From Bacillota bacterium (lineage in GTDB: Bacteria > Bacillota > Clostridia > Lachnospirales > Lachnospiraceae), in assembly GCA_029779695.1 (NCBI GenBank), contig JAKPAB010000091.1, positions 1 to 48,088 on the forward strand: a DNA stretch of 48,088 nucleotides, written 5' to 3'. The notes beneath the pieces were generated by a model. It was not told the origin of the DNA and ran no database searches. It worked only from the letters and a program-made list of their open reading frames with translations. Made by a program: the position numbers and the translations under genes. Positions 17,622 to 25,652 of this stretch are shown piece after piece (the first letter of the stretch is position 1; every line of letters begins with the position of its first letter).

Positions 17622-17663
17622 TCCTATCGGGATCAAAATATAAAAATCTGAAAGGAAATAAAA

Positions 17664-18278
17664 ATGACTACAAAAGAACAAATCGCAAAAGATCTATTAT
17701 CTATCAAAGCAGTTTTTTTAAGACCAGATGACCCTTTCACCTGGGCCAGTGGCATCAAATCCCCTATATACTGCGACAATAGATTGACACTTTCCTATCC
17801 TGAAGTTCGAAACCATGTGGAAAGTGCATTGGCCGAATTTATCCGCAAGAATTATCCAGACGCCCAGTGCCTGATGGGAACCAGCACTGCAGGAATAGCC
17901 CATGCAGCCCTTACAGCTGATATTCTAGACCTTCCCATGGGATATGTCAGATCTAGCTCCAAGGATCATGGCAGGCAGAATAATATCGAAGGGATATGCA
18001 CCCCAGGCACCAAGGTCGTCGTAGTTGAGGATCTAATCTCTACAGCCAGAAGTGCTATAGAGACTGTTGAAGCTCTCCGTGAGATCGGAGCTGATGTCTT
18101 AGGGATCGTTTCGATTTTTACCTACGGTATCAAAAAATCCGGAGAACTACTGGCAGCTTCCAATATAAAGTGTGTATCTATATCAGATTATGATACCCTG
18201 CTTACTATTGCAGCAGATAATGGTTACATACAGGAAGAGTCGATACCTTCTTTGCTGGAATTTAGGAATAATCTTTAA
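17664..18278 (+). CDS. pyrE: Orotate phosphoribosyltransferase
   Basis: Joins orotate to PRPP to give OMP, feeding PyrF. The 204-residue protein shows SGIKSPIYCDNR for substrate binding, MGTSTAGIAHAAL, a lysine-rich mobile loop with SSSKDHGRQN and the PRPP motif VVVVEDLISTARSAIE (about 118-133). The motif normally ends STGGS; here STARS, a modest deviation. AAAGGAAA precedes the ATG. It is the last recognised pyr gene; no strong terminator follows, only a 6-bp dyad near 18332-18352. Confidence 0.93.
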   Translation: MTTKEQIAKDLLSIKAVFLRPDDPFTWASGIKSPIYCDNRLTLSYPEVRNHVESALAEFIRKNYPDAQCLMGTSTAGIAHAALTADILDLPMGYVRSSSKDHGRQNNIEGICTPGTKVVVVEDLISTARSAIETVEALREIGADVLGIVSIFTYGIKKSGELLAASNIKCVSISDYDTLLTIAADNGYIQEESIPSLLEFRNNL

Positions 18279-18433
18279 AAAATACTGTTTAACCCTTGAT
18301 TTTATTTGGAATTATTACTATAACTAAGAACATGCTGTCATTTGCTCAGCATACATTTGTATTGATTGATAATTTACAAAATCAATTCACAATTCATATG
18401 AAAATTCTAAATAGTTAAGCGAGGAAAACAATA

Positions 18434-19141
18434 ATGCGTGGTCTTGGTACACTAATAAATGTTGGTTTGGCTCTTTTCGGCGGAATGCTTGGTTTCATAT
18501 TTGGCAAAAAAATCAAACCCGAACTTCAAGAAACACTTAATTACGCCAACGGAATGAGCGTAATATTTCTAGCAATTGGCGGAACTGTAGCAAAGATGCT
18601 TCAGATAAAAGGCGGCGGACTCACCACAGGCGGTACCATGATGATGATGATCTCTCTTGCCGGCGGTGCTGTTATCGGTGAGCTCCTTAACATTCAAGGT
18701 TGGATAGAAAAATTCGGAGTATGGCTTCGTAAAAAGACAAAAAATGATGGAGATTCAACATTCGTCAACGCTTTTTTATCTGCAACATGTACGGTTTGTA
18801 TCGGTGCCATGGCTATTGTAGGTTCCATACAGGACGGAGTATCTGGTGATTATACTATCCTTATGGCAAAAGGTATCCTAGATGCGGTTATCCTATGTAT
18901 CATGACTGCCTCTATGGGAAAGGGTGCCATTTTCTCTGTAGTTTCTATTGCTATTTTCCAGGGTGTCATAACTCTCGCTGCAGTGTTTGCAGGTCCTTTT
19001 ATGACAGAAACAGCTCTTGGTCATCTCTCATATGTAGGAAATATTCTTATCTTCTGTGTAGGTGTCAACCTTGTATGGAAAAAGGACATTCGTGTTGCCA
19101 ATCTTCTACCGGCACTTATAATTGCAGCACTTTGGCCATAA
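18434..19141 (+). CDS. DUF554 family membrane protein
   Basis: A 235-residue, very hydrophobic protein with about seven membrane segments. It matches the DUF554 (YdfK-like) family: GTLINVGLALFGGMLGFIFG at the start, ANGMSVIFLAIGG, GGAVIGELLNI, and the central FVNAFLSATCTVCIGAMAIV followed by GSIQDGVSGDYTIL. The family's role is not established; transport has been proposed. GAGGAAAACA precedes the ATG. It lies 155 bases downstream of pyrE on the same strand, so it may be read from the pyr promoter, but this is uncertain. Confidence 0.88.
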   Translation: MRGLGTLINVGLALFGGMLGFIFGKKIKPELQETLNYANGMSVIFLAIGGTVAKMLQIKGGGLTTGGTMMMMISLAGGAVIGELLNIQGWIEKFGVWLRKKTKNDGDSTFVNAFLSATCTVCIGAMAIVGSIQDGVSGDYTILMAKGILDAVILCIMTASMGKGAIFSVVSIAIFQGVITLAAVFAGPFMTETALGHLSYVGNILIFCVGVNLVWKKDIRVANLLPALIIAALWP

Positions 19142-19220
19142 ACATTTATATTATTATATATTAAATTAAATGACAGGATAAATATTTAATAAAAGGATTT
19201 TGTATAAAGGAAGTGCCCAA

Positions 19221-19496
19221 ATGAATTACATAATTGGCAGAATTGCAGTAATAGGAATATTAATGTGGATAGTAAGCAGTATTACTATCATACGAAGTGA
19301 TATATCACGTATAAATGTAAATCTGAATAAAATCATTACTCATCTTGGAGAATTCGATGCCACAGATGATGAAATTAAAAGCCCTCTTGCAGAAGGAAAG
19401 AAAATCGAAGCAATAAAAGCATATAGATTTGCTACCGGGTTTGGATTGAAGGAAGCAAAAGAGTATGTTGATTCCTTAGAAGATAAAATAAAGTAA
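19221..19496 (+). CDS. Small membrane-anchored protein with ribosomal L7/L12 C-terminal-like motif
   Basis: A 91-residue protein from ATG 19221, preceded by AAAGGAAG. Residues 3-24 (IIGRIAVIGILMWIVSSIT) form one membrane anchor. The last about 30 residues, with KKIEAIKAYRFATGFGLKEA then KEYVDSLEDK, closely match the helical turn of the L7/L12 C-terminal domain that contacts elongation factors. Similar stand-alone proteins occur in many Gram-positive bacteria, with no proven function. An in-frame TTG at 19200 lies upstream of the ribosome site and is rejected. A strong terminator follows at 19549. Confidence 0.8.
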   Translation: MNYIIGRIAVIGILMWIVSSITIIRSDISRINVNLNKIITHLGEFDATDDEIKSPLAEGKKIEAIKAYRFATGFGLKEAKEYVDSLEDKIK

Positions 19497-19548
19497 ATAA
19501 TATCGGATCACAGAATGTATTATCGTAATGAATGTTATTTATAATTAT

Positions 19549-19587
19549 AAAAAATGGAACTCTTAAAAAAGAGTTCCATTTTTTTAT
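19549..19587. terminator. Bidirectional Rho-independent terminator
   Basis: AAAATGGAACTCTT and its complement form a stem of at least 12 bp around a short A-rich loop. Seven T follow on plus and six on minus. It separates the small membrane protein gene from the convergent ABC importer operon. Confidence 0.9.
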
Positions 19588-19635
19588 TATCTAGTTAATT
19601 ACTTTCATTAACATCACTTTGATTTAATATAAGCA

Positions 19636-20478
19636 TCATCCCTTAACTGCACCTGATACTACTCCATCGATTATGTATTTCTGTGAAACGAGATATACAA
19701 TGACGATAGGAACAATATCAATCATTATTGATGCCATCATAGCTCCCATATCTACATGCCCGAAGCTTCCTCTGAATCTCTGGATAACCATTGGAATTGT
19801 ATTGTATTTGTTAGTATCTAGTACCAACTGAGGTAAAAGATAATCGTTCCATACCCACATAAGTTCCAGGATCGCAGTAGATATGATGGTAGGTTTCAAA
19901 ACAGGAAACAGAACCTTGAAATATGTCTGGAGGGGATTACACCCATCAATAAGCGCTGCCTCCTCGATCTCTATTGGAACCGATTTCACAAAGCCGGTAA
20001 ACATAAAAACTGCAAGTCCTGCACCAAATCCCAGGTAAATTACACATATATTAAACGGATTATCCAAATGCAATGTGTCTGCCGTTTTTGATAAGGTAAA
20101 CATAACCATCTGGAACGGAACCACCATTGAGAATATGCATAAATAATAAAATATCTTGGTGAATTTATTATTTACTCTTACAATAAACCATCCTGCCATT
20201 GAGCAGCATAGGATTATCAAAATAACTGACGTAACGGATACAATAAGCGAATATCCAAATGCCTGAAGCATTCCCTGCTTGTTGATAGCCTCCATATAAT
20301 GCTCTAATCCCACAAATGTCTTTGCAGTAGGAATTTCAAGGACATGGGATGTTCCGGTATATGTCTCTGCTTTGAATGAATTGTTCAATACCAGAACAAC
20401 AGGAAATATCCAGAACAGCGAAATAATAGTAAATGCAATAGTAGCAATAATCCCTAGGAATTTTTTCTTTTTATCCAT
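19636..20478 (-). CDS. Carbohydrate ABC transporter permease, MalG type
   Basis: A 280-residue inner-membrane permease with six helices. The cytoplasmic EAA loop that contacts the ATPase reads EEAALIDGCNPLQTYFKVL, followed by the LP...P continuation and WNDYLLPQ, typical of MalG/CUT1 permeases. The protein ends SGAVKG as is usual for this group. Its ATG overlaps the stop of the upstream permease (TAATG), so the two are translationally coupled. The imported sugar is unknown. Confidence 0.92.
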   Translation of the reverse strand: MDKKKKFLGIIATIAFTIISLFWIFPVVLVLNNSFKAETYTGTSHVLEIPTAKTFVGLEHYMEAINKQGMLQAFGYSLIVSVTSVILIILCCSMAGWFIVRVNNKFTKIFYYLCIFSMVVPFQMVMFTLSKTADTLHLDNPFNICVIYLGFGAGLAVFMFTGFVKSVPIEIEEAALIDGCNPLQTYFKVLFPVLKPTIISTAILELMWVWNDYLLPQLVLDTNKYNTIPMVIQRFRGSFGHVDMGAMMASIMIDIVPIVIVYLVSQKYIIDGVVSGAVKG

Positions 20479-21344
20479 TAGTACTGTATCTCCTTTCTGG
20501 ATGTGATCTTAAGCTGTATAAGTGCGATAACTAGAACTACCAGGAAGAAAACAACTGCTTTGGCCTGTCCAAGGCCCATCCATAACTGTCCGGATCTGCC
20601 ATAGTAGGTATTATATATGTTTAGTGCCAGAAGTTCTGTCATCTTTTGAGGTTCCCCGCCTGTAAGTGCCAGGTTCTGGTCGAACAATTTGAATCCATTA
20701 GTAAGTGTAAGAAATGTACATATTGTAATGCTTGGCATGATCATTGGAAGTTTTATCTTGAAAAGGATCTGAAGTGGAGTACCTCCATCTATCTCTGCAG
20801 CTTCTATCAGATCTGCCGGTACATTATTGATACCTGCGATATAGATTATCATCATATATCCGATCTGCTGCCACAACAAAAGTGTTGTAAGTCCCCAGAA
20901 TCCTGCTATTCCACTGGTTCTAAGTGTAAGATTGGTACCAAATGAGATTAGAAGTCCGTTTACAAGTGTGTTCCAAATATATCCAAGTACGATTCCTCCG
21001 ATAAGATTAGGCAGGAAAAATACAGTCCTAAAGGTGTTAGTTCCATGAAACTTTTTGGTAAGTGCCAAAGCAACTATAAACCCAAATATATTTATAAGTA
21101 CCGTTGATAGTATTGCAAACAGGACGGTCAGCCAAAAAGCATGACCAAAGTTCTGGTTGAACACCGGATCAAGTAATTTTCTATAGTTGTCAAGTCCAAC
21201 AAACCTTACATTTTGAACTGTGGTAAATCGACAGAATGACAAGCCTATTCCCCATAAAAAAGGCCATAAGAATCCAATTACAAATGCTGCAAATGTTGGT
21301 AACACGAAAAGTGGCCACCATTTTTTTAGAGATTTTCCGATCAT
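20478..21344 (-). CDS. Carbohydrate ABC transporter permease, MalF type
   Basis: A 288-residue CUT1 permease with six membrane segments. The EAA loop is LIEAAEIDGGTPLQILFKIK with the following LPM, and the N-terminal stretch KKWWPLFVLPTFAAFVIGFL is typical. Pairs with the MalG-type protein to form the membrane channel. It lies about 200 bases downstream of the binding-protein gene, with a GC-rich hairpin in between. No ATPase gene is present in the cluster. Confidence 0.92.
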   Translation of the reverse strand: MIGKSLKKWWPLFVLPTFAAFVIGFLWPFLWGIGLSFCRFTTVQNVRFVGLDNYRKLLDPVFNQNFGHAFWLTVLFAILSTVLINIFGFIVALALTKKFHGTNTFRTVFFLPNLIGGIVLGYIWNTLVNGLLISFGTNLTLRTSGIAGFWGLTTLLLWQQIGYMMIIYIAGINNVPADLIEAAEIDGGTPLQILFKIKLPMIMPSITICTFLTLTNGFKLFDQNLALTGGEPQKMTELLALNIYNTYYGRSGQLWMGLGQAKAVVFFLVVLVIALIQLKITSRKEIQY

Positions 21345-21486
21345 ATTTTTCCCTTCCTGTGTATCTTATTGCAGGAGTATAGTACTGATAAATGCTTTTT
21401 TATTTTTATAAAAATTACATATTGAAACAATTACATTATAACCATATTTGACTCTTCTTTACATAGCCTAACAGGTTTTATAAAAA

Positions 21487-21515
21487 GGAGGGGGGCGAAT
21501 CGCTCCGCCCCCACC
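21487..21515 (-). terminator. GC-rich intercistronic hairpin after the binding-protein gene
   Basis: A 7-bp all-GC stem (GGGGGCG / CGCCCCC) followed on the minus strand by TCCTTTTTATAAAA. Its position between binding protein and permeases fits a partial terminator or mRNA-stabilising hairpin that keeps binding protein above permease level. Confidence 0.7.
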
Positions 21516-21548
21516 AAAAAATATTATTTCACGTGATGGCTATTCGAA

Positions 21549-22856
21549 TTACTGAGCTGCTGCGAGCTTTTTCTCTGCAGCCCAATTGTCAACGAATGCA
21601 GCCTTAACGTCATCCCATGTTCCTGTCTTGGCAGCATATCCTGTAAGTGCTGAACCAAGTGTATTCTTCCATTCCTCAGAAGGCATTGTTGTGAAATTCC
21701 ATGAAATAGGTGTCATGCCAGCCTTGGTAAGAGCTGCATCCTGCTGTACGAATACGTTAGAAGATTTCTTTGCTGTATCAAACGGAATTGTGAATCCCAT
21801 ATCCTCTGACATAGACTTGGTTCCTTCATCAGAAGTTACACACCAATTCATGAAATCAAGTGTAGCCTTGATATCAGCCTTGGAAGCTTTTTTATTAACG
21901 CACCAGAAATTCTCTGTTCCGGTTGCAAGTCCCTCTTTGGCATCATCAACACCAAAGTAAATAGGGATCATCTGGATCTGATCATCAGAATATTTCTTGG
22001 AAAGATTTCCATATTCCCATGAACCATTCTGATAGAATACTGCTTCTCCATTTAAGAATTCTGCTTCTGAATCATCACCTGTCTTGGTTGAAAGTTCTGC
22101 AGGATTACAAGTGGAATCTGTAATATACATATCAAATACATTCTTGTAGTTATCAAGATATTTTCCCTTGATTGCCTTGGTGTCATTCTCTTTTGCATCC
22201 TTGTACTCATAGTAGATAGGAAGGTTAGCAAGATGTGTCTTGAATCTCCAATCAGATGAAGAATCCATACCTGCTGATGTGAATGCTCCCTTTACTCCCA
22301 GCTCTGCTTTTCTAGCCTGGATATCATCAGCGATCTTCTTCAAGCTGTCGAAGCTTTTGATATCGTCGATCTTATATCCTGCTTTTTCCAGAAGAGTCTT
22401 ATTTGTAATTATTCCGTAGGACTCTATTACATATGCGATTCCGTCTACAGCTTTTCCATTCTTAAGTGCGAATGAATCATTGGTAAGATGTTTATATATA
22501 TCAGAATCCTTCATGTCATAGCAATAATCTTTCCAGTTTGCCATACCCACCGGACCATTGACCTGGAAAAGTGATGGTGCTTCAGATTTTGCCATCTCAG
22601 ATGTAAGAGTTGACTCATATTCACCTGATGCTGCTGTTTTAACTGTTACCTTAACACCGGTTTCCTTGGTGTATTTCTTAGCAAGACTCTGCCACTGTTT
22701 ATCCTGCTCTGGTTTGAAGTTAAGATAATACACTTTGCCATTGCCGCTCTTGCTCGTATCACTAGAGTTGCTATTTGTCGATTTTGAACCACAACCTGCG
22801 AACATCGTTGCAGCCATAGCTCCTGTAAGTAATAGGCTTAATACCTGTTTTTTCAT
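21549..22856 (-). CDS. Extracellular sugar-binding lipoprotein of an ABC importer
   Basis: A family 1 solute-binding protein of about 435 residues. The N-terminus is a lipoprotein signal: MKKQVLSLLLTGAMAATMFA, then Gly-Cys with the lipidated Cys22. A serine/asparagine-rich linker follows. Binding-protein features include FKPEQDKQWQSLAKKYTKET, VNGPVGMANW, FLNGEAVFYQNGSWEYG and SEDMGFTIPF. It should capture an oligosaccharide or sugar outside the membrane. The ATG at 22856 has GGAGGGG upstream; an in-frame start at 22931 would add 25 residues before the signal peptide and runs through the operator. It is the first gene of the operon. Confidence 0.92.
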   Translation of the reverse strand: MKKQVLSLLLTGAMAATMFAGCGSKSTNSNSSDTSKSGNGKVYYLNFKPEQDKQWQSLAKKYTKETGVKVTVKTAASGEYESTLTSEMAKSEAPSLFQVNGPVGMANWKDYCYDMKDSDIYKHLTNDSFALKNGKAVDGIAYVIESYGIITNKTLLEKAGYKIDDIKSFDSLKKIADDIQARKAELGVKGAFTSAGMDSSSDWRFKTHLANLPIYYEYKDAKENDTKAIKGKYLDNYKNVFDMYITDSTCNPAELSTKTGDDSEAEFLNGEAVFYQNGSWEYGNLSKKYSDDQIQMIPIYFGVDDAKEGLATGTENFWCVNKKASKADIKATLDFMNWCVTSDEGTKSMSEDMGFTIPFDTAKKSSNVFVQQDAALTKAGMTPISWNFTTMPSEEWKNTLGSALTGYAAKTGTWDDVKAAFVDNWAAEKKLAAAQ

Positions 22857-22873
22857 AAATGTTCCCCTCCTTT

Positions 22874-22931
22874 TTGGAAACTTTCCCTTTAACGATAATG
22901 TAAGCCTAATACTTTTTGGAAACGTTTTCAA
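22874..22931. promoter_or_regulatory. LacI/CcpA-type operator pair upstream of the sugar importer
   Basis: TTGGAAACGTTTTCAA (22916-22931) is a near-perfect dyad close to the cre/LacI consensus TGWAANCGNTNWCA. A second TTGGAAAC, part of the dyad GGAAA-C-TTTCC, begins at 22874, 42 bases away or about four helix turns. Both lie just before the binding-protein gene, consistent with control by sugar or carbon catabolite repression. I could not pick a clear -10. Confidence 0.65.
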
Positions 22932-23119
22932 TAATTTTTGACATTTTCGTCGAATTGCTTAAAATTCTATGACAGTTTTTGTGCATTATTAAATTTTATG
23001 AGCTATTATCTATTTTCCAACTCATTTATCCATAACCATTAAATCGCATTACATCATAAACTTATTCACATAAGCTTCTCTGTTTTACAATCCATAGTAA
23101 GCCTGCGGGAAACTATTGT

Positions 23120-23350
23120 CTACATCACACAGCTATTCTTGCTATCTCTATCATCATCGCCTTTTACATAATTGGCACGAAACGAGGCATTGATCTCAGC
23201 AAGCTCACGCTTGCCATATATATAGTCATCATAGATATCTGCCAATCCGCTTGAGCTGCCCTCGCACTCACCATCCACAATTCCTAATGAGTCAGAAACA
23301 ATCTTCGCTCTTTCTATTTCCGTTGTATCTTTTATCAATAGACTTTTCAT
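23120..23350 (-). CDS. Small acidic conserved protein, function unknown
   Basis: A 76-residue protein starting MKSLLIKDTTEIERAKIVSD, with SGLADIYDDYIYGKRELAEI in the middle and a polar tail ending in a single Cys near the C-terminus (SCVM). AGGAG sits 9 bases before the ATG, so it is very likely translated. I recognise the MKSLLIKDTT start from small Clostridial proteins; from memory some are labelled as purine biosynthesis proteins, a label the sequence does not support. It lies downstream of the Cys-rich and radical SAM genes on the same strand. No function can be given. Confidence 0.7.
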   Translation of the reverse strand: MKSLLIKDTTEIERAKIVSDSLGIVDGECEGSSSGLADIYDDYIYGKRELAEINASFRANYVKGDDDRDSKNSCVM

Positions 23351-23505
23351 TATTTTTTCTCCTGTTCCCTTTCTACGATTTTTATTTCCAGATCAGGTTC
23401 AACAAACTGCTATATAAAACTAAATATATAACACTAATTCTTATGGCAAATCTTTAAATCTAATCTTCAACTCATATTTTTAAAACAGATCTTCAAATCA
23501 ATTTT

Positions 23506-24486
23506 CTAAAACAGATCCAATGAATTATCAAGATATATTTTCTCTCTTACCTGCAGCTGGTATTCCAGCTTTGTCATGTAATATAACAGAAATTCCAAAA
23601 TCATCGCACTTCCTAGGCTTCTTCCTTCGATTTTAAAATTGGAAAATCCCATAGGCAAGTATACATCTCTTATATCATCGATTCCTATAAATCCAGGACT
23701 CTTCATCGCTTTTGAAAAAACATAACCTTCGTTTGCATCCATAGAATGGCATATGTGCTCATAGCCTTCCCCTTCTCCCAATACATTTCGGCTGACACTT
23801 TCATAACAGGACTTTCTGTCATTGCATCCAAACCAGCAACACTCATTACATAAGAATTCTACCTTAGATCTTTCTGCATCTGAAAGTAATCCTAACTTTT
23901 CGAATTCCTTATTTAATCGAAAATCAGCCACTACATATGCGAATTCCTCACGGTTCAACTCCTTTTCAAATATTTTAAAATCAGTAATAACTTTTGTTGT
24001 GGTTGAAACAAAGTAAAATCCCGGGTAATTCTCCTCTATATATCTAAGCAGTAAGTCCGAATAAACGATTATCCCATTCTTTGCTGTTGTTTCGTTCGAT
24101 ACTATTGTCCTGTTATCTTTTATCATAATATTCTTAGTATCTGAATCATCACTTGGCGAATTTCTAAACAGATCACATATCTCATTGCACTCTCTATCTA
24201 CGAAGTGCTCCTCCCTGAGTAAAGAGTTGCTAAAAGTCAGTCGCGCCGAAATATTAAATTTTTTCATTAACGAAAGCACTTCCATTGAGGCACTTTCTCC
24301 GTATCCCACACGACCTCCGCCCCACAGTGCATCCCCAGGCGCCCCATAAATAGACCCAATATCACACCAATCATAGAAATATTCCCGATGTTCATAAAAT
24401 AATGGGAGAAAAATCTTGTATAGCTCATAAAATTCGAATAATCCCGGAAGGTGAAAATGCGCTATTCTTTTTTTTGAACTTTTCAT
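23506..24486 (-). CDS. Conserved hypothetical protein with Cys cluster (U32/TIM-barrel-like)
   Basis: A 326-residue cytosolic protein. Visible features are GGGRVGYGE, SARLTFSNSLL, a strand pattern ending NYPGFYFVSTTTKV, the cysteine cluster FLCNECCWFGCNDRKSCYE at about 213-231, and a C-terminal NFKIEGRSLGSAMI. The strand/helix rhythm and the late cysteine cluster recall the peptidase U32/UbiV type barrels that bind a [4Fe-4S] cluster, but this is only resemblance. There is no radical SAM CxxxCxxC. GGGAGAAGG precedes the ATG. The gene begins 23 bases after the radical SAM gene stops, so the two are probably cotranscribed. Confidence 0.75.
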   Translation of the reverse strand: MKSSKKRIAHFHLPGLFEFYELYKIFLPLFYEHREYFYDWCDIGSIYGAPGDALWGGGRVGYGESASMEVLSLMKKFNISARLTFSNSLLREEHFVDRECNEICDLFRNSPSDDSDTKNIMIKDNRTIVSNETTAKNGIIVYSDLLLRYIEENYPGFYFVSTTTKVITDFKIFEKELNREEFAYVVADFRLNKEFEKLGLLSDAERSKVEFLCNECCWFGCNDRKSCYESVSRNVLGEGEGYEHICHSMDANEGYVFSKAMKSPGFIGIDDIRDVYLPMGFSNFKIEGRSLGSAMILEFLLYYMTKLEYQLQVREKIYLDNSLDLF

Positions 24487-24509
24487 CTGCCTTCTCCCTG
24501 CATTCTTTC

Positions 24510-25412
24510 CTAAACAGCCTTATCGATCCGATTCTTAAGGGTATTCAAAACCAGTTTTTTATTTGCGCTCCACTTAGGCTCTATCAATAGGTTCTTGGGA
24601 CCATCACCTGTTATTCTGTGAACCACTACACCTTCCGGAATGATCCCGAGACATTTAATCACAGTATCTGCATATTCCTCGAGCGATGGAATATAAAAAT
24701 GCTCTTTTAAATACTCTTCGCCAATTTTTGTACCTTTTAGCACTTGAAGCCCCTGAAGCTTGATCCCGTCCAACCTCGGAGACAGATCCGCCAGATACTT
24801 AATTGTTTCCAGTATTTCGTCTTCTCCCTCTCCGGGAAGATACAAAATCGTATGGACTATGACGGTTAATCCTGCTGCCTTTAGCTTCTGATATGATTTT
24901 TCAAAAACATCCAATGCATATCCACGGTTGATCCGAATAGCAGTTTCCTCATGAATCGTCTGCAGCCCCAGCTCCACCCATACAGGCTTGATACTATTCA
25001 ATTCCTTCAGCATATCTATTATCTCATCCGAGAGACAGTCCGGCCTCGTTCCGATCGAAAGGATAACCACCTGCTCTTCATTTATCGCTTCTTTGTATAA
25101 GCATTTCAGTCTCTCAACATCACCATAGGTATTGGTATATGATTGAAAGTACGCAATATATCGTCTATTTTTGAGAGGGATATTATTAGAAATCTTTTTA
25201 TCCACCTTTTCTCTGGCAATATTGATCTGATCTCTTACCGCTAGAAATGGCGCCGCATATTCGCCCGAGCCTCCCTCTGAACAAAACGTACATCCGCCTA
25301 GGCTGATCGTACCATCCCTATTTGGGCAGGTACAACCGCTCTGAAGCGATAGCTTATACACTTTGGTTTTGTATGTATTTTTAAGATAGTCAGAAACTGA
25401 AAGATATTTCAT
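24510..25412 (-). CDS. Radical SAM protein, YhcC family (TIGR01212)
   Basis: A 300-residue radical SAM protein. The cluster region is CTCPNRDGTISLGGCTFC, the spacing typical of the YhcC group, followed by SEGGSGE. Later motifs include YFQSYTNTYGDVERL, SIGTRPDCLSD, VELGLQTIHEETA, HTILYLPGEGEDE and LEIKLQGL-like KLQGLQVLKGT. The family is widespread with no agreed substrate. It is the first gene of a minus-strand cluster with the Cys-rich protein and perhaps the small acidic protein. Its upstream gap contains terminator copy 2. Confidence 0.88.
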   Translation of the reverse strand: MKYLSVSDYLKNTYKTKVYKLSLQSGCTCPNRDGTISLGGCTFCSEGGSGEYAAPFLAVRDQINIAREKVDKKISNNIPLKNRRYIAYFQSYTNTYGDVERLKCLYKEAINEEQVVILSIGTRPDCLSDEIIDMLKELNSIKPVWVELGLQTIHEETAIRINRGYALDVFEKSYQKLKAAGLTVIVHTILYLPGEGEDEILETIKYLADLSPRLDGIKLQGLQVLKGTKIGEEYLKEHFYIPSLEEYADTVIKCLGIIPEGVVVHRITGDGPKNLLIEPKWSANKKLVLNTLKNRIDKAV

Positions 25413-25576
25413 GTAAACTTACCTTATCTATTTTTTAATTTAAAATGCGCTTACATACATACTTATTTTATGTATATGCCATTTTTAATCAAACTGCATG
25501 CTTATCGATACTTCTTATTCTATCACAATTCCTTCTGTTGCCGATATTCTATTACATAGTCTTATTATATAAAAAT

Positions 25577-25609
25577 ACCCTCCTCACTGGTCTGTCCAGT
25601 GAAGAGGGT
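25577..25609 (-). terminator. Rho-independent terminator, conserved hairpin family copy 2
   Basis: A 14-bp stem (ACCCTCCTCACTGG / CCAGTGAAGAGGGT) with a 5-base loop; the minus strand then reads ATTTTTATATAA. It follows the Cache chemoreceptor gene. It is the best formed of the three related hairpins. Confidence 0.85.
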
Positions 25610-25652
25610 AAATATCAAACCTCTAGAATTATTGAATGGTTATAAATTTAAT

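Noticed and set aside
18332-18352. Terminator after pyrE
   Set aside because: Only a 6-bp stem (ATGCTG/CAGCAT) with a 9-base loop and no T-run; read-through into the DUF554 gene is possible.
23120-23350. Labelling the small acidic gene as PurH or a ribosomal peptide precursor
   Set aside because: No PurH motifs are present in 76 residues, and there is no leader-core pattern or dedicated exporter that would support a modified peptide.
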